A DNA stretch of 64,000 bases, taken from assembly GCA_905214795.1 (NCBI GenBank), contig CAJMNM010000001.1, positions 62,001 through 126,000 of the forward strand, written 5' to 3'. Origin of the DNA: an uncultured bacterium (lineage in GTDB: Bacteria > Bacteroidota > Bacteroidia > Bacteroidales > Bacteroidaceae). The position numbers were made by a program, and so were the translations under genes. Every line of letters starts with the position of its first letter. Within the stretch, counting starts at the first letter, position 1. Positions 25,695 to 35,721 of the stretch are shown one piece after another. The notes under the pieces were generated by a model that had not been told where the DNA came from, did no database searches, and saw only the letters and a list, made by a program, of their open reading frames with translations.

Positions 25695-28163
25695 ATGCGC
25701 CATTTTTTTGCCACATTACTGTTCTTGCTGTTTTCCGTCTGTATGCTGCAAGCTACAGATCTCCGGACCGCAACTTTTAGCCGTCTCAATACAGCTGATG
25801 GTCTGAGCGACAATCAAGTACAACATATCCTTCAGTTACCCGACGGACGTATGGTATTTACAACACGGGGAAACATTAACCTCTACGATGGATGGCAATT
25901 CCGCTATATCCACCGTCATGACGAGGCTGTTTACAGATTGGAAGACTATACCGGAGCCTATCATGTCTATATCGGAAAAGACGATTGGTTATGGGTTAAA
26001 AATTGGAAAAGCCTATGGTGTCTTGATCTTAAACACGAACGCTACATCCATCATCCCGAACAACAATTCAGTGCCATGGGACTCACAGATAAAGTTACCG
26101 ACCTTTTTGTAGACGGCACAAAAACACTGTGGCTGGTCACTAAGAAAGGAGTATGGGACACAACTCGGAAACGCTATCTTAATCTTCCCCAAAATCAAAA
26201 AAGCCCTGTTCTTTTAGACGTTGTACGTCAGACACAATTCTTATACTTATTCTATAATTCAGGCGAGGTTGCTTGCTATGACCTGTCAAAAGACCGTATC
26301 ATCTATCGCTCCGCGGCTTACCCAAAAGAAGAGCAATCACATTATGGCTATACCTCACTCGTAGTAGAAGGTCCCGACAAACGTTTATATCAAGTCTGCA
26401 ACGGAACACAAGGCGGTGTTTTCATGTTCGACCCTCAAACACATAAATGGCATTGCCTGATGACCACGCCTTATATTCTGCATACCCTGATTGTCCCTAC
26501 CGTCGACCAAGCTTATGTGACATGCGGCAAAGGTTTATGGAACATCCAGCTCAAAACCGGACAGACATCTTATTACCCATCGCTACTCATGAGCAACGGT
26601 GATTTTCTTACAACTAACATTAATACCATATTCCAGGACAACAGACAAGGCATTTGGCTTGGAACATCCAATCAAGGCCTGCTTTATACACACAATTACA
26701 GATTTAAATTTCATTCTGCCTCAACGTCTGAAAAACTTGGTCTTACCTCACAGACTATTGACAGTCTGTTACGACTTGACCGTCCGGTAAGATGGAACAA
26801 CATGACCTATACCACCCTATTTAAGGATAGCCGTCAACGTCTATGGGCAGGAACCCCCGACGGATTACGCCTTTTCATTCCTGGAGATAGCTGTACCTAT
26901 ATTTATTATACAGAAAATGGGCTTTCCAACAATTTCATCCACGGCATTACCGAGGACCATTCACACGACATTTGGGTGTCTACAAGTAACGGAATTTCAC
27001 GCATAAATACCAATGATATTCCTCATCATATCACATCAACCAACTATAAATGGACCAACGGCACACTTAAAGGCGAATATCTTGACGGGATGGCATTCAC
27101 TCTACCGGACAAGCGCATACTGATGAAAGGTGTAGAAGGATGGACACTGTTCCATCCGGACAGTGTCTATTTCCCACTCGAACATTTCAAACCTATTCTG
27201 ATCGACATCGCCTTGCACGGAAAGTCACTCGCCATCGGCCAGGATACGCTTTGCAATAAAGTACTTCTGCCCGAGCAAGCCCCCTACGTATCAGATTTTG
27301 AGTTAGACTGGCAAAATAACACGCTGTCCTTTGTTTTTTCCGCATTGAATTACGCATTACCGTCACAAACATGCTACCGTTATCGTCTGGTTCATGGTAC
27401 AGACTCCACTTGGCACACTGTTACGCCTACATCTGGAGAAAGCATGATTGACGATAAAGGCATTCTGCATTTGTCATTTGTCCATTTGACTCCTGGACAC
27501 TACGAATTACAGGTCATGGCTTCTACTCGTCCATACGACTGGTCGGGTCCAGCCAACACAATCCGCTTTATCATTCATGCCCCATGGTGGAAAACTCCTG
27601 CAGCATATTCTGCCTATACATTAATCGTTTTTCTCATCATCTTTACCATATTTTATACCTACTATAAGATATCCCGGCAACGCATGACCCAACGTCACAA
27701 AGAAGAAATCCTGCTGCTCCGCATCAGGAATCTGATAGAACGTTGCGATGAATACGAAAAGCAAGCCGTTTGCGAAACTACCGTCAATGAGAAAAAAGAT
27801 AATGATACTTCACCTGTATTATCCGACAACGACAATGCCTTTTTAAATAAAGCAGTCACGCTGGTCGAGCAACACCTCAACACACCAGGCTACTCGGTGG
27901 AACAATTAAGCAAAGACCTATGCATGGAACGTACCGGGCTTTATAAAAAATTGACAAACCTTTTAGACAAATCTCCCAGCCTTTTCATCCGCAGCATCAG
28001 ATTGAAACGGGCTGCCGATCTCCTATGCGAAGGCGAGCTCAGCATCAGCGAGATAGCCGAGCAGGTCGGATTCAGTTCTGCCAGCTATCTGAGCAAATGC
28101 TTTTTCGAAGAATACGGATGCAAACCCTCAGAATATGCCCGACAACAGAAAAACAAGCCATAA
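25695..28163 (+). CDS. membrane-spanning Reg_prop/Y_Y_Y/AraC regulator without histidine kinase
   Basis: This 822-residue regulator starts at ATG 25695 (MRHFFATLLFLLFSVCMLQA signal anchor) in preference to the TTG 15 bases earlier. The periplasmic part carries two-component-regulator propeller repeats (FSRLNTADGLSDNQVQHI, TLFKDSRQRLWAGTPDGLRL, ITEDHSHDIWVSTSNGISRI), then a Y_Y_Y beta domain (SALNYALPSQTCYRYRL). One transmembrane helix (YTLIVFLIIFTIFYTYY) leads to a short linker and a C-terminal AraC-type helix-turn-helix (YSVEQLSKDLCMERTGLYKK; ISEIAEQVGFSSASYLSKCF). Hybrid two-component systems of this type normally have a kinase and receiver between membrane and HTH; both are missing here. 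It probably senses a glycan fragment and controls the GH31 genes that follow. Confidence 0.87.
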   Translation: MRHFFATLLFLLFSVCMLQATDLRTATFSRLNTADGLSDNQVQHILQLPDGRMVFTTRGNINLYDGWQFRYIHRHDEAVYRLEDYTGAYHVYIGKDDWLWVKNWKSLWCLDLKHERYIHHPEQQFSAMGLTDKVTDLFVDGTKTLWLVTKKGVWDTTRKRYLNLPQNQKSPVLLDVVRQTQFLYLFYNSGEVACYDLSKDRIIYRSAAYPKEEQSHYGYTSLVVEGPDKRLYQVCNGTQGGVFMFDPQTHKWHCLMTTPYILHTLIVPTVDQAYVTCGKGLWNIQLKTGQTSYYPSLLMSNGDFLTTNINTIFQDNRQGIWLGTSNQGLLYTHNYRFKFHSASTSEKLGLTSQTIDSLLRLDRPVRWNNMTYTTLFKDSRQRLWAGTPDGLRLFIPGDSCTYIYYTENGLSNNFIHGITEDHSHDIWVSTSNGISRINTNDIPHHITSTNYKWTNGTLKGEYLDGMAFTLPDKRILMKGVEGWTLFHPDSVYFPLEHFKPILIDIALHGKSLAIGQDTLCNKVLLPEQAPYVSDFELDWQNNTLSFVFSALNYALPSQTCYRYRLVHGTDSTWHTVTPTSGESMIDDKGILHLSFVHLTPGHYELQVMASTRPYDWSGPANTIRFIIHAPWWKTPAAYSAYTLIVFLIIFTIFYTYYKISRQRMTQRHKEEILLLRIRNLIERCDEYEKQAVCETTVNEKKDNDTSPVLSDNDNAFLNKAVTLVEQHLNTPGYSVEQLSKDLCMERTGLYKKLTNLLDKSPSLFIRSIRLKRAADLLCEGELSISEIAEQVGFSSASYLSKCFFEEYGCKPSEYARQQKNKP

Positions 28164-28252
28164 AAGCGGTAAAAAGAGGAATGTAAAAACAAGAATCAAC
28201 ATAGTTACCATTCGTTTCAACCTTATTTTCATGAATATTGGATTATCGTAAT

Positions 28253-28260
28253 TAAATTTG
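28253..28260 (+). promoter_or_regulatory. -7 box TAAATTTG for GH31 gene
   Basis: TAAATTTG fits TAnnTTTG and lies 42 bases before ATG 28303, after a 139-base gap from the regulator stop. This gap is likely to hold the regulator's binding site. Confidence 0.5.
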
Positions 28261-28302
28261 CAACATCAAAAATTTAATTATAATACTAAAATCTAATCAG
28301 TC

Positions 28303-30774
28303 ATGAGAAAAACCTTTCTGACAGTTTTATGCAGTTTGATTTGTGGCGCATCAATAGCACAGCAAGCTTCAAAAACATCGCAAGGCGCGGTAAACAAAAT
28401 CAACAATCAGGGACTTTCACAAGAAGTTGTTTTCTATACCCCTGATATTGTACGTGTGATGAAATATCCGGCATCAACCCGTCCGGAAAAGAAAAGCTAT
28501 CCGGTCGTAAAGACTCCGGAGCAGGTCAACATCCAATATACGGATAAAGACAACGAGTTGTCTATGAAGACCTCCTCAATGGAAGTAAGAGTCAACAAAC
28601 AAACCGGAAAAATCTCATATTACGACTTGAAAGGCAATCTTCTGCTACAGGAAAAAGAATATGGTGCCAATTTCACTCCGCGGAAAGACGGTCCAAACGA
28701 CAGCTACAAGGTTAGCCAACGCTTTATGCTCGACAAGGATGAAATCATCTATGGTCTCGGTCAACAACAGGGCGGAAAAATGAATCAGCGTAACCAGGAT
28801 TTATACCTGTTCAATGAAAATACCAAGGTTTGTATCCCATACATCACTTCAGAAAAAGGATACGGCTTATATTGGGACAATCCATCACCTACAACATTTT
28901 CCGACACACCTCAAGAAACCAGCTTCAACAGCGAAACCGGTTTAATGAGCGACTATTATTTCATTTATAAAAACGGAACTCAGGATGGCGTGATTGCCGG
29001 CATCCGCGAATTAACCGGTCAGGCTCCGATGTTCCCGCTTTGGACCATGGGTTACTGGCAGTGCCGCGAGCGATACAAGAGCAGCGATGAGCTTTGCGAA
29101 GTATTGGACCGTCATCGCGAACTTGAGGTTCCTCTCGACGGTATTGTTCAAGACTGGCAATACTGGGGGTGCGATTCTAACTGGAACGCCATGAAATTCA
29201 TGAACCCACGTTACATCAACAAGCTCGGTGATCCGGAATGGATGCGTTACCTGCCCAACGGTGAAAATCCTAATGCGAAGTTTGCCGAACCACGTATCAA
29301 ATCACCCGAAGAAATGGTGGAATACGTTCATAAAAACAATGCTCATTTGATGATCTCCGTATGGCCAAGTTTCGGTCCCTGGACAGACCAATATAAAGAA
29401 CTGAAAGATATCAACGCCTTGATTCCTATCGAGACATGGCCAAGAAAAGCAGGCGTACACCCATACGATCCATTCAATCCTAAAGCTCGTGAAATCTATT
29501 GGAAATATCTCCGTCATCTCTACGATATGGGTATTGATGCATGGTGGACAGACGCAACAGAGCCCGACCACTTTGACAGAAAAGACTCCCAATTAGACTT
29601 CATGACACCCGACGGTACATTCCGTAGTGTGCATAACGCCTATCCCTTAATGTCCAACAAAGGAATTTACGAACAGCAGCGTGCATTATCAGAACAGAAA
29701 CGTCTTTTCCTTATGACACGTTCATCATACTTCGGACAGCAGCATTACGGCTCATTCTGCTGGAGTGGCGACGTTTCATCACAGTGGAGTGTCATGCGTA
29801 AACAAATCGCAGCCGGTCTGAACTACACACTCTGTGGAATTCCTTATTGGAATACCGATATAGGCGGTTTCTTTGGTTGGGAATACAATAATGACTGGAA
29901 TGATGTCGCTATGAAGGAACTGCAAGTCCGCTGGATGCAGTGGGGATGTTTCCAACCTTTGATGCGTAACCACTGCTCTTCACCGATGGAGTCTGAAATC
30001 TACAAGTTCGGTAAACCGGGCGAATGGGCCTTCGATGTCCAGAAAGATTTCATCAAACTGCGCTACCGTCTCTTGCCTTACATCTACAGTCTCAACGGCG
30101 AGGTTACTCAGCGTCAGGGAAGCATTATGCGTCCGTTTGTCATGGATTTCCCCAAAGACCGCAAGGCATTGCAGCTCGACAACGAATACATGTTTGGCCA
30201 CAGTCTCCTCGTTATGCCGGTAACAGATTCTCTCTATACCTATTATCATAACAAGAAAGGCCACGCCAAATATGATGACATAGCCAAAGCTTCAGAAAAC
30301 GTTCAGGTTTATCTGCCACAGGGTACTACTTGGTATGACTTCTGGACTAACAAGACATTCAATGGCGGCCAGACAGTTACCATGGCTTGCCCCATCAACA
30401 TCATGCCGGTATTCGTAAAAGCTGGTGCCATCATGCCATTCGGTCCCGACGTACAGTATGCGGCCGAAAAGAAATGGGACAATCTCGAAATCCGTATCTA
30501 TCCGGGTGCTGATGGTACGTTCACGCTTTATGAAGACGAAGGCGACAACTATAATTACGAAAACGGCGCCTTCAGCTTGATTAAGTTCTCATGGAACGAC
30601 AAAGACCGTACCCTGACCATTGCAGCCCGCGAAGGCAAATACAAAGGCATGCTCAAGTCACGTAAGTTCCGCATCACTGTCGTCGACAGTCAGTCTCCTT
30701 CCGGTAACAAAGAGATTACCAACCCAGACAAGACCGTCAAATACAACGGTAAGATGCAGACTGTTAAATTCTAG
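28303..30774 (+). CDS. secreted glycoside hydrolase family 31 enzyme
   Basis: This 823-residue exo-acting alpha-glycosidase (family members include alpha-glucosidases and alpha-xylosidases) has a signal peptide (MRKTFLTVLCSLICGASIAQ), an N-terminal beta-sandwich, the (beta/alpha)8 barrel beginning near PMFPLWTMGYWQCRERYKSS, and two C-terminal beta domains (FVKAGAIMPFGPDVQY, LEIRIYPGADGTFTLYEDEG). The nucleophile is predicted to be D417 in WWTDATEPD and the acid/base D490 in WSGDVSSQW. Substrate specificity is not readable, but WTDATEPD and the barrel entrance resemble the secreted Bacteroidota GH31 group rather than intracellular YicI-type xylosidases. Followed by a second GH31 gene. Confidence 0.93.
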   Translation: MRKTFLTVLCSLICGASIAQQASKTSQGAVNKINNQGLSQEVVFYTPDIVRVMKYPASTRPEKKSYPVVKTPEQVNIQYTDKDNELSMKTSSMEVRVNKQTGKISYYDLKGNLLLQEKEYGANFTPRKDGPNDSYKVSQRFMLDKDEIIYGLGQQQGGKMNQRNQDLYLFNENTKVCIPYITSEKGYGLYWDNPSPTTFSDTPQETSFNSETGLMSDYYFIYKNGTQDGVIAGIRELTGQAPMFPLWTMGYWQCRERYKSSDELCEVLDRHRELEVPLDGIVQDWQYWGCDSNWNAMKFMNPRYINKLGDPEWMRYLPNGENPNAKFAEPRIKSPEEMVEYVHKNNAHLMISVWPSFGPWTDQYKELKDINALIPIETWPRKAGVHPYDPFNPKAREIYWKYLRHLYDMGIDAWWTDATEPDHFDRKDSQLDFMTPDGTFRSVHNAYPLMSNKGIYEQQRALSEQKRLFLMTRSSYFGQQHYGSFCWSGDVSSQWSVMRKQIAAGLNYTLCGIPYWNTDIGGFFGWEYNNDWNDVAMKELQVRWMQWGCFQPLMRNHCSSPMESEIYKFGKPGEWAFDVQKDFIKLRYRLLPYIYSLNGEVTQRQGSIMRPFVMDFPKDRKALQLDNEYMFGHSLLVMPVTDSLYTYYHNKKGHAKYDDIAKASENVQVYLPQGTTWYDFWTNKTFNGGQTVTMACPINIMPVFVKAGAIMPFGPDVQYAAEKKWDNLEIRIYPGADGTFTLYEDEGDNYNYENGAFSLIKFSWNDKDRTLTIAAREGKYKGMLKSRKFRITVVDSQSPSGNKEITNPDKTVKYNGKMQTVKF

Positions 30775-30794
30775 ATTTCAATTTTTTAAACTAC

Positions 30795-30826
30795 TCTGAG
30801 GCGATACATTGCGTATCGCCCTCAGA
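30795..30826 (+). promoter_or_regulatory. intercistronic hairpin between GH31 genes
   Basis: TCTGAGGCGATAC (30795-30807) pairs with GTATCG (30813-30818) and CCTCAGA (30820-30826), with C30819 bulged and a 5-base loop. No T run follows, so it may be a stabiliser or partial terminator, not a full stop between the two genes. Confidence 0.55.
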
Positions 30827-30860
30827 CCTTATTATTAAACATCTAATACATAACGTATTC

Positions 30861-33800
30861 ATGAAACACTTAACCTACAAAAAACATCTCTGTCTCAGGG
30901 GCATGACCCTTGGGCTGATGAGTCTGGCCACAAGTGTACTCTTAGCACAGGAAACGTACAAGTTTAATTGTCGCGACTATGTGTCAACAGATGACAAACG
31001 TGCGCCACAATCCGCATTCAGCTATGATGATGATGCCAATACTTTCACTATCACAGCTGCCGGCAACATGAACATTGCCTTTCAGATGGACCATCAGAAA
31101 GATGGCAAATACTACATCAACAACACCCAGGAATGGTTCCTTGTACAAGGCAGTGACCTGGTTCTCGACAAAACCCAAAGCAACATCTGGTGGTTCAACG
31201 GCATCAATAGCTATCCGGGCAGTGAACCCAACTACACCGTAACAAACACCGACGGCACAACCCTTATGTTGTGGAACATCAAAAACGATGCAACCTTGAG
31301 CAAAGGTATGGATTTCACAAGTCCAACCATTTTCATCACTGCACAAGGCGCTGAATTTTTCCAGGCTATGGGTATGACTGCCGGTTCAAGTGGTAAATCA
31401 ACCATTAGCAACATAGCTTATTATGCACCTTATGAGGCTGCAGCCCACTATCCCGTTCTGCTCAGCACACTGAACTATACAGAAGAAAGTCTGACCACCG
31501 AGATCAAAGGTTTACTTGACAACCGCATTACAGAAGCCGAGGCATTACTCGAAAAAGCCATCGAGTCTGAAAGCAAAACCACACTGCAAGAGGCTGTCAA
31601 CACAGCAAAGGAAACATCTGCTACACTCGGTACGACCGATTATGCAACAGCATATGAAAGTTTAAATACCCTTAACGCAGCCATCGACGCCTTTAGCCAA
31701 AGCGTATACGCTTACAGCTACGAAAAGACTGCCAATGGTATACATGCCACCCTCAATGACATGCACATCTATGTCATGCTGTATGGCGAGGATGTTGTAC
31801 GCGTCTATAAATCATACGATGAGAATATCAACAAAGAAAGCCTTTGCGTCATTCAACAACCATCCGATGCCGTAAGCTTCGAAGCTACCGACGATGGTTC
31901 TGTTGTAACTGTCAGCACAGCCAAGGTTAACATCCTTTATCATCTGACCACCGGTCAGGTTGAAGTGCAGCGTGCCGACGCCACTCCGCTCATCAAGGAA
32001 AAGGAAAACAGTACAAAATTCCTTCCCTACAAGGACAATGCGTACGACAAGTACCAGATTATGCACAGTTTTGTTTTGGACGAAGATGAAGCAATCTTCG
32101 GACTTGGACAAATACAGGATGGTAACCTCAACTATCGCGGTCAAACCATCTATCTGCATCAGGAAAATATGAAGGTCAGCATTCCATATTTCCAGTCAAG
32201 CAAAAACTATGCTTTGTTCTGGGATAATTATTCACCGACAACTTTCACCGATAATTCTGATGGTACCAGTTTCCAGTCTACAGGTACTTCCATCGATTAC
32301 TATGTACTTTGTGGCGAAAACAGCGACGAAGTGTTGAGCCAGATGCGCGAACTGACTGGAAAAAGCCCGATGCCAGCCCTTTGGAACTTCGGACTTTACC
32401 AAAGTAAGGAACGTTACACCAGTGCAGACGAAACCATGGGTGTAGTTAAGAAGTACCGTGAACTTGGCGTACCTTTGGATTGCGTTGTACAAGACTGGCA
32501 ATACTGGGGCGATGATTACCATTGGAACGCTTTAGAGTTCCTTAACCCCACATTCTCTAATCATGAAGAGATGATTAAGTCTATCCACGACAACAATGCC
32601 AAACTGATGATTTCCATTTGGGCAAATTTCGGACCGGAAACCAAACCTTTCAAAACTCTGAACGAACTGGGCCGTCTTATCCCGGTTGAAACTTACCCAA
32701 GCGGTAAAGGCGTACGTCCTTATGACGTTTATGGTAAAAATGCACGTGACATCTATTGGGATTATCTGTACAACGGTCTTATAAGTAAAGGCATCGACGC
32801 TTACTGGATGGACTCATCCGAACCTGATTACTATCAGACTAATGCCAACGACTTCGACTATATTACCGAAGACGGCAAGACATGGCGCAGTGTCCGCAAC
32901 GCCTTCCCTCTGGCACACGTTGGCGGTGTTTACGAACATCACCGTGCAGCCGAAGCTGCCAATGATGCATACCTCGCCGGAAAACGTGTAGCTATTCTTA
33001 CCCGTTCAGCATTCGCCGGCCAGCAGCGTTACGGTGCTAATACATGGAGTGGCGACGTCACTTCCAGCTGGGAAAACTTCGCTAAACAGATTCCGGCAGC
33101 CTGCAACCTCTCTGTATGTGGTATTCCATACTGGAACAGCGATATAGGCGGTTTCTTCACATGGAACTATCCTAACGGTGTCAACGATGCGTCCTGGCGT
33201 CAGCTTTACCTCCGTTGGACACAGTTCGGCGCTTTCAGTCCGATGATGCGTTTCCACGGTACCGGTACTCCGCGCGAGATTTACCAGTTCGGTTCTGAGA
33301 ACGACGGTAAGGGCGATTACGACCAGATTCTGAAATACGTCAAGATGCGTTACCGCATGTTACCTTATTTATACAGCACCGCATGGCAGGTATGCAAAAA
33401 CAACAAGACCTTTATGCGCGCATTGCCTATCGCATTCAATAACGACAAGAACGGTTATGACATTACCGATGAATACATGTTCGGCGAAGCCTTCCTTGTA
33501 GCTCCCGTAGTTACAGAGGGTAACAGCCAGCGCAACGTTTATCTGCCTGCAGATTGCAAGTGGATTAACTTCTGGACAGGCGAGACACTCGACGGAGGCC
33601 GGACCATCGTTAACAAAGGACACTCAGACGAACTCCCGCTCTTTGTTAAGGCCGGAAGCATTATGCCTTGGGGACCTGACGTACAGTACTCTACCGAGAA
33701 ACCTTGGGATAACCTCGAAATCCGCGTTTATCCGGGTGCAGACGGCAGTTTCACGCTCTACGAAGACAACAACGACGGCTACGACTATGAAAAGGGAGAA

Positions 33801-35210
33801 TACACAGAAATTCCTTTCACATGGGACGAAGCTACCCAGACTTTGACCATCGGTGCTCGCAACGGCAATTTCGACAATATGCTTAAGACACGCACCTTCA
33901 ACATCTGCAAGGTATCTACCCGCCGTGGCACTGGCGATCTCCACGAAACACGCTATCATGCTACAGTGGAATATACCGGAGAAGCCATCAGCATCAATCT
34001 GAAAGACGAAGTAGAGGCTGTTACACGCAACGAACTGACCAACCTGATTCAGAACCCAAGTTTCGAAGAAGACGGCAGCACATTGTCAGCCAAAGCACCT
34101 AAAGGGTGGACTGCAAACTGCAACACCACATGGTGGGGTGTCAACAAAGGCGGTGGTAACGGAGATCCGGCAGCTACAGAAGGTGAATACATCTTTGGTG
34201 TGTGGGACAGCAACACCGGTAAGAATGCAGAAATCAGCCAGACCATCACTCTGCCGGCAGGCCACTACGAACTGACCGTAGATATGCAGGCAACCAATCA
34301 GGGAACTAAAATGCGTGTCGGCAACCAGCGTTTGTTTGCCAACGAAGCCTCTGCCTTGTTTAAAGACCAGGTTATGACATTCGGTAGCACCGACAACGAA
34401 CCGTTGCAAACTATCACTTTGGAATTTTACATTGAAAACGACGACACGCCGGTTAAGATTGGTGTAACCACCGATGGCGCACAGGATCAGACTTGGTACA
34501 AAATTGATAACTTCAGACTTTACAGTGTAGATCGTCCTGTAAAAACTCTCGACGAGAACGTAGCTTTCGCTGAAACCGGCAACACACTGACAGACGTTGA
34601 ATTGGTTCGCAGCTTTAACAGCAACGACCAGTGGGACACCTATTGTGTACCTTTCGACATGACTGCTGAAGATGTAGCCGCAAACTTTGCTGATATCAAA
34701 CAGCTTAGCGAAGTCATCAGCGACGAGCAGGGCATCACTCTCAACTTTACCGATGCTACAACCATTACAGCAGGTGTTCCCTATCTGGTAAAGGTTAACA
34801 ATGCTGCCGGCAGCATGCTCTTCAAAGACGCATTAATCAAGACTGCAGCACCTGTAGCCATGAACATAGACAACGTCAGCATGCAAGGCACCTACTCACC
34901 AATTGTACTCGGACAGGATCACTTCAACATCAGCGAGGATGCCTTCAACCGCGTTTCACAGGATACCGACCTCAAAGGCTACCGTGCATACATCACACTG
35001 AGTGGTGAAGGTACTGATGCCATCAACAAACTATACATCAACATCAACGGCAAACCGACATCCGTCGAAGAAATTGCAGATGTTGACAAGTTGGTTAACG
35101 TATCTAACCTTTCAGGCATTACTTTAAAATACGGTGTTAAAGAAAGCCAGGCTTTAGACAATCTTCCTAAAGGCGTATACATCGTCAACGGAAAGAAAGT
35201 CATGAAGTAA
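30861..35210 (+). CDS. multidomain secreted GH31 enzyme with carbohydrate-binding-like region and sorting-type tail
   Basis: This is a 1449-residue exported protein. Order: signal peptide ending near LLAQ; an N-terminal beta domain (TYKFNCRDYVS) and helical linker to about 270; the GH31 N-terminal sandwich; the catalytic barrel (ALWNFGLYQSKERYTSADE) with predicted nucleophile D651 in YWMDSSEPDYY and acid/base D732 in WSGDVTSSW; C-terminal GH31 beta domains; a carbohydrate-binding-like jelly-roll (LIQNPSFEEDG, WWGVNKGGG, TITLPAGHYELTVD); a final beta domain; and the tail LPKGVYIVNGKKVMK. That tail resembles Prevotella/Porphyromonas C-terminal secretion domains, suggesting type IX export or surface attachment. 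The barrel closely parallels the upstream GH31, implying an old duplication plus domain gain. Confidence 0.92.
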   Translation: MKHLTYKKHLCLRGMTLGLMSLATSVLLAQETYKFNCRDYVSTDDKRAPQSAFSYDDDANTFTITAAGNMNIAFQMDHQKDGKYYINNTQEWFLVQGSDLVLDKTQSNIWWFNGINSYPGSEPNYTVTNTDGTTLMLWNIKNDATLSKGMDFTSPTIFITAQGAEFFQAMGMTAGSSGKSTISNIAYYAPYEAAAHYPVLLSTLNYTEESLTTEIKGLLDNRITEAEALLEKAIESESKTTLQEAVNTAKETSATLGTTDYATAYESLNTLNAAIDAFSQSVYAYSYEKTANGIHATLNDMHIYVMLYGEDVVRVYKSYDENINKESLCVIQQPSDAVSFEATDDGSVVTVSTAKVNILYHLTTGQVEVQRADATPLIKEKENSTKFLPYKDNAYDKYQIMHSFVLDEDEAIFGLGQIQDGNLNYRGQTIYLHQENMKVSIPYFQSSKNYALFWDNYSPTTFTDNSDGTSFQSTGTSIDYYVLCGENSDEVLSQMRELTGKSPMPALWNFGLYQSKERYTSADETMGVVKKYRELGVPLDCVVQDWQYWGDDYHWNALEFLNPTFSNHEEMIKSIHDNNAKLMISIWANFGPETKPFKTLNELGRLIPVETYPSGKGVRPYDVYGKNARDIYWDYLYNGLISKGIDAYWMDSSEPDYYQTNANDFDYITEDGKTWRSVRNAFPLAHVGGVYEHHRAAEAANDAYLAGKRVAILTRSAFAGQQRYGANTWSGDVTSSWENFAKQIPAACNLSVCGIPYWNSDIGGFFTWNYPNGVNDASWRQLYLRWTQFGAFSPMMRFHGTGTPREIYQFGSENDGKGDYDQILKYVKMRYRMLPYLYSTAWQVCKNNKTFMRALPIAFNNDKNGYDITDEYMFGEAFLVAPVVTEGNSQRNVYLPADCKWINFWTGETLDGGRTIVNKGHSDELPLFVKAGSIMPWGPDVQYSTEKPWDNLEIRVYPGADGSFTLYEDNNDGYDYEKGEYTEIPFTWDEATQTLTIGARNGNFDNMLKTRTFNICKVSTRRGTGDLHETRYHATVEYTGEAISINLKDEVEAVTRNELTNLIQNPSFEEDGSTLSAKAPKGWTANCNTTWWGVNKGGGNGDPAATEGEYIFGVWDSNTGKNAEISQTITLPAGHYELTVDMQATNQGTKMRVGNQRLFANEASALFKDQVMTFGSTDNEPLQTITLEFYIENDDTPVKIGVTTDGAQDQTWYKIDNFRLYSVDRPVKTLDENVAFAETGNTLTDVELVRSFNSNDQWDTYCVPFDMTAEDVAANFADIKQLSEVISDEQGITLNFTDATTITAGVPYLVKVNNAAGSMLFKDALIKTAAPVAMNIDNVSMQGTYSPIVLGQDHFNISEDAFNRVSQDTDLKGYRAYITLSGEGTDAINKLYININGKPTSVEEIADVDKLVNVSNLSGITLKYGVKESQALDNLPKGVYIVNGKKVMK

Positions 35211-35234
35211 CCCCATTCAGACCATAATCAAATC

Positions 35235-35276
35235 AAAGGCCGCTATCGTCCATAAGCTTACGATAGCGGCCTTTTT
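35235..35276 (+). terminator. strong intrinsic terminator
   Basis: AAAGGCCGCTATCGT (35235-35249) pairs perfectly with ACGATAGCGGCCTTT (35260-35274) around a 10-base loop, with a T tail. It ends the GH31 transcript 25 bases after the stop codon. Confidence 0.9.
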
Positions 35277-35407
35277 CATATCCTGTCGATAACACACACC
35301 ACACATCTCAAAACCGGAACCTGAAAAAATATACATTATTATACGGTAACCCGATTAACAATACAAATCCACAATCAACTGCAAGAATTCAAGTCACAGA
35401 CATACAA

Positions 35408-35441
35408 AAAAAGCGATGAACATTTCTGCTCATCGCTTTTT
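35408..35441 (-). terminator. terminator of tRNA-Pro
   Basis: AAAAAGCGATGA (35408-35419) and TCATCGCTTTTT (35430-35441) form a 12-bp stem immediately downstream of the minus-strand tRNA. A/T runs on both sides make it usable in either direction. Confidence 0.8.
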
Positions 35442-35442
35442 G

Positions 35443-35515
35443 TCGGAAAGAGGCGACTCGAACGCCCGACCCCTACGTCCCGAACGTAGTGCGCTACCAA
35501 CTGCGCTACTTTCCG
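35443..35515 (-). tRNA. tRNA-Pro (anticodon CGG)
   Basis: The minus strand folds as a 73-base cloverleaf: acceptor CGGAAAG with CTTTCCG and discriminator A, D arm GCGC-AGTTGGTA-GCGC, anticodon stem CTACG/CGTAG around TTCGGGA (anticodon CGG), and T arm with GTTCGAGT. CCA is not encoded. A TACCTTTG -7 box precedes it. Confidence 0.96.
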
Positions 35516-35524
35516 ATTGCGGTG

Positions 35525-35532
35525 CAAAGGTA
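35525..35532 (-). promoter_or_regulatory. -7 box TACCTTTG for tRNA-Pro
   Basis: The plus strand reads CAAAGGTA, giving TACCTTTG on the minus strand, 10 bases upstream of the tRNA. It is identical to the box of the divergent tRNA-Phe. Confidence 0.7.
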
Positions 35533-35582
35533 CATCTTTTTTTGGAAACTAAAAAATAAAACACAACTTTTTCTTAAAAATT

Positions 35583-35612
35583 TTGTAGTTTCATTTTTTT
35601 CACCTACCTTTG
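35583..35612 (+). promoter_or_regulatory. promoter of tRNA-Phe
   Basis: A -33 TTG (35583-35585) and -7 TACCTTTG (35605-35612) are separated by 19 bases, a good Bacteroidota promoter, 21 bases before the tRNA. Confidence 0.7.
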
Positions 35613-35633
35613 CACTCGCAAACAAGAAACAAC

Positions 35634-35706
35634 GGTGCCATAGCTCAGTTGGTAGAGCAAAGGACTGAAAATCCTTGTGTCCCCGGTTCGATTCCTGGTG
35701 GCACCA
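35634..35706 (+). tRNA. tRNA-Phe (anticodon GAA)
   Basis: A 73-base cloverleaf: acceptor GGTGCCA/TGGCACC with discriminator A, D arm GCTC-AGTTGGTA-GAGC, anticodon stem AAGGA/TCCTT around CTGAAAA (anticodon GAA), and T arm CCCGG-TTCGATT-CCTGG, whose outer stem pair is a C-G/G-type match. The terminal CCA is not encoded as such. Confidence 0.97.
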
Positions 35707-35721
35707 CTTTTAAAATTTTAA

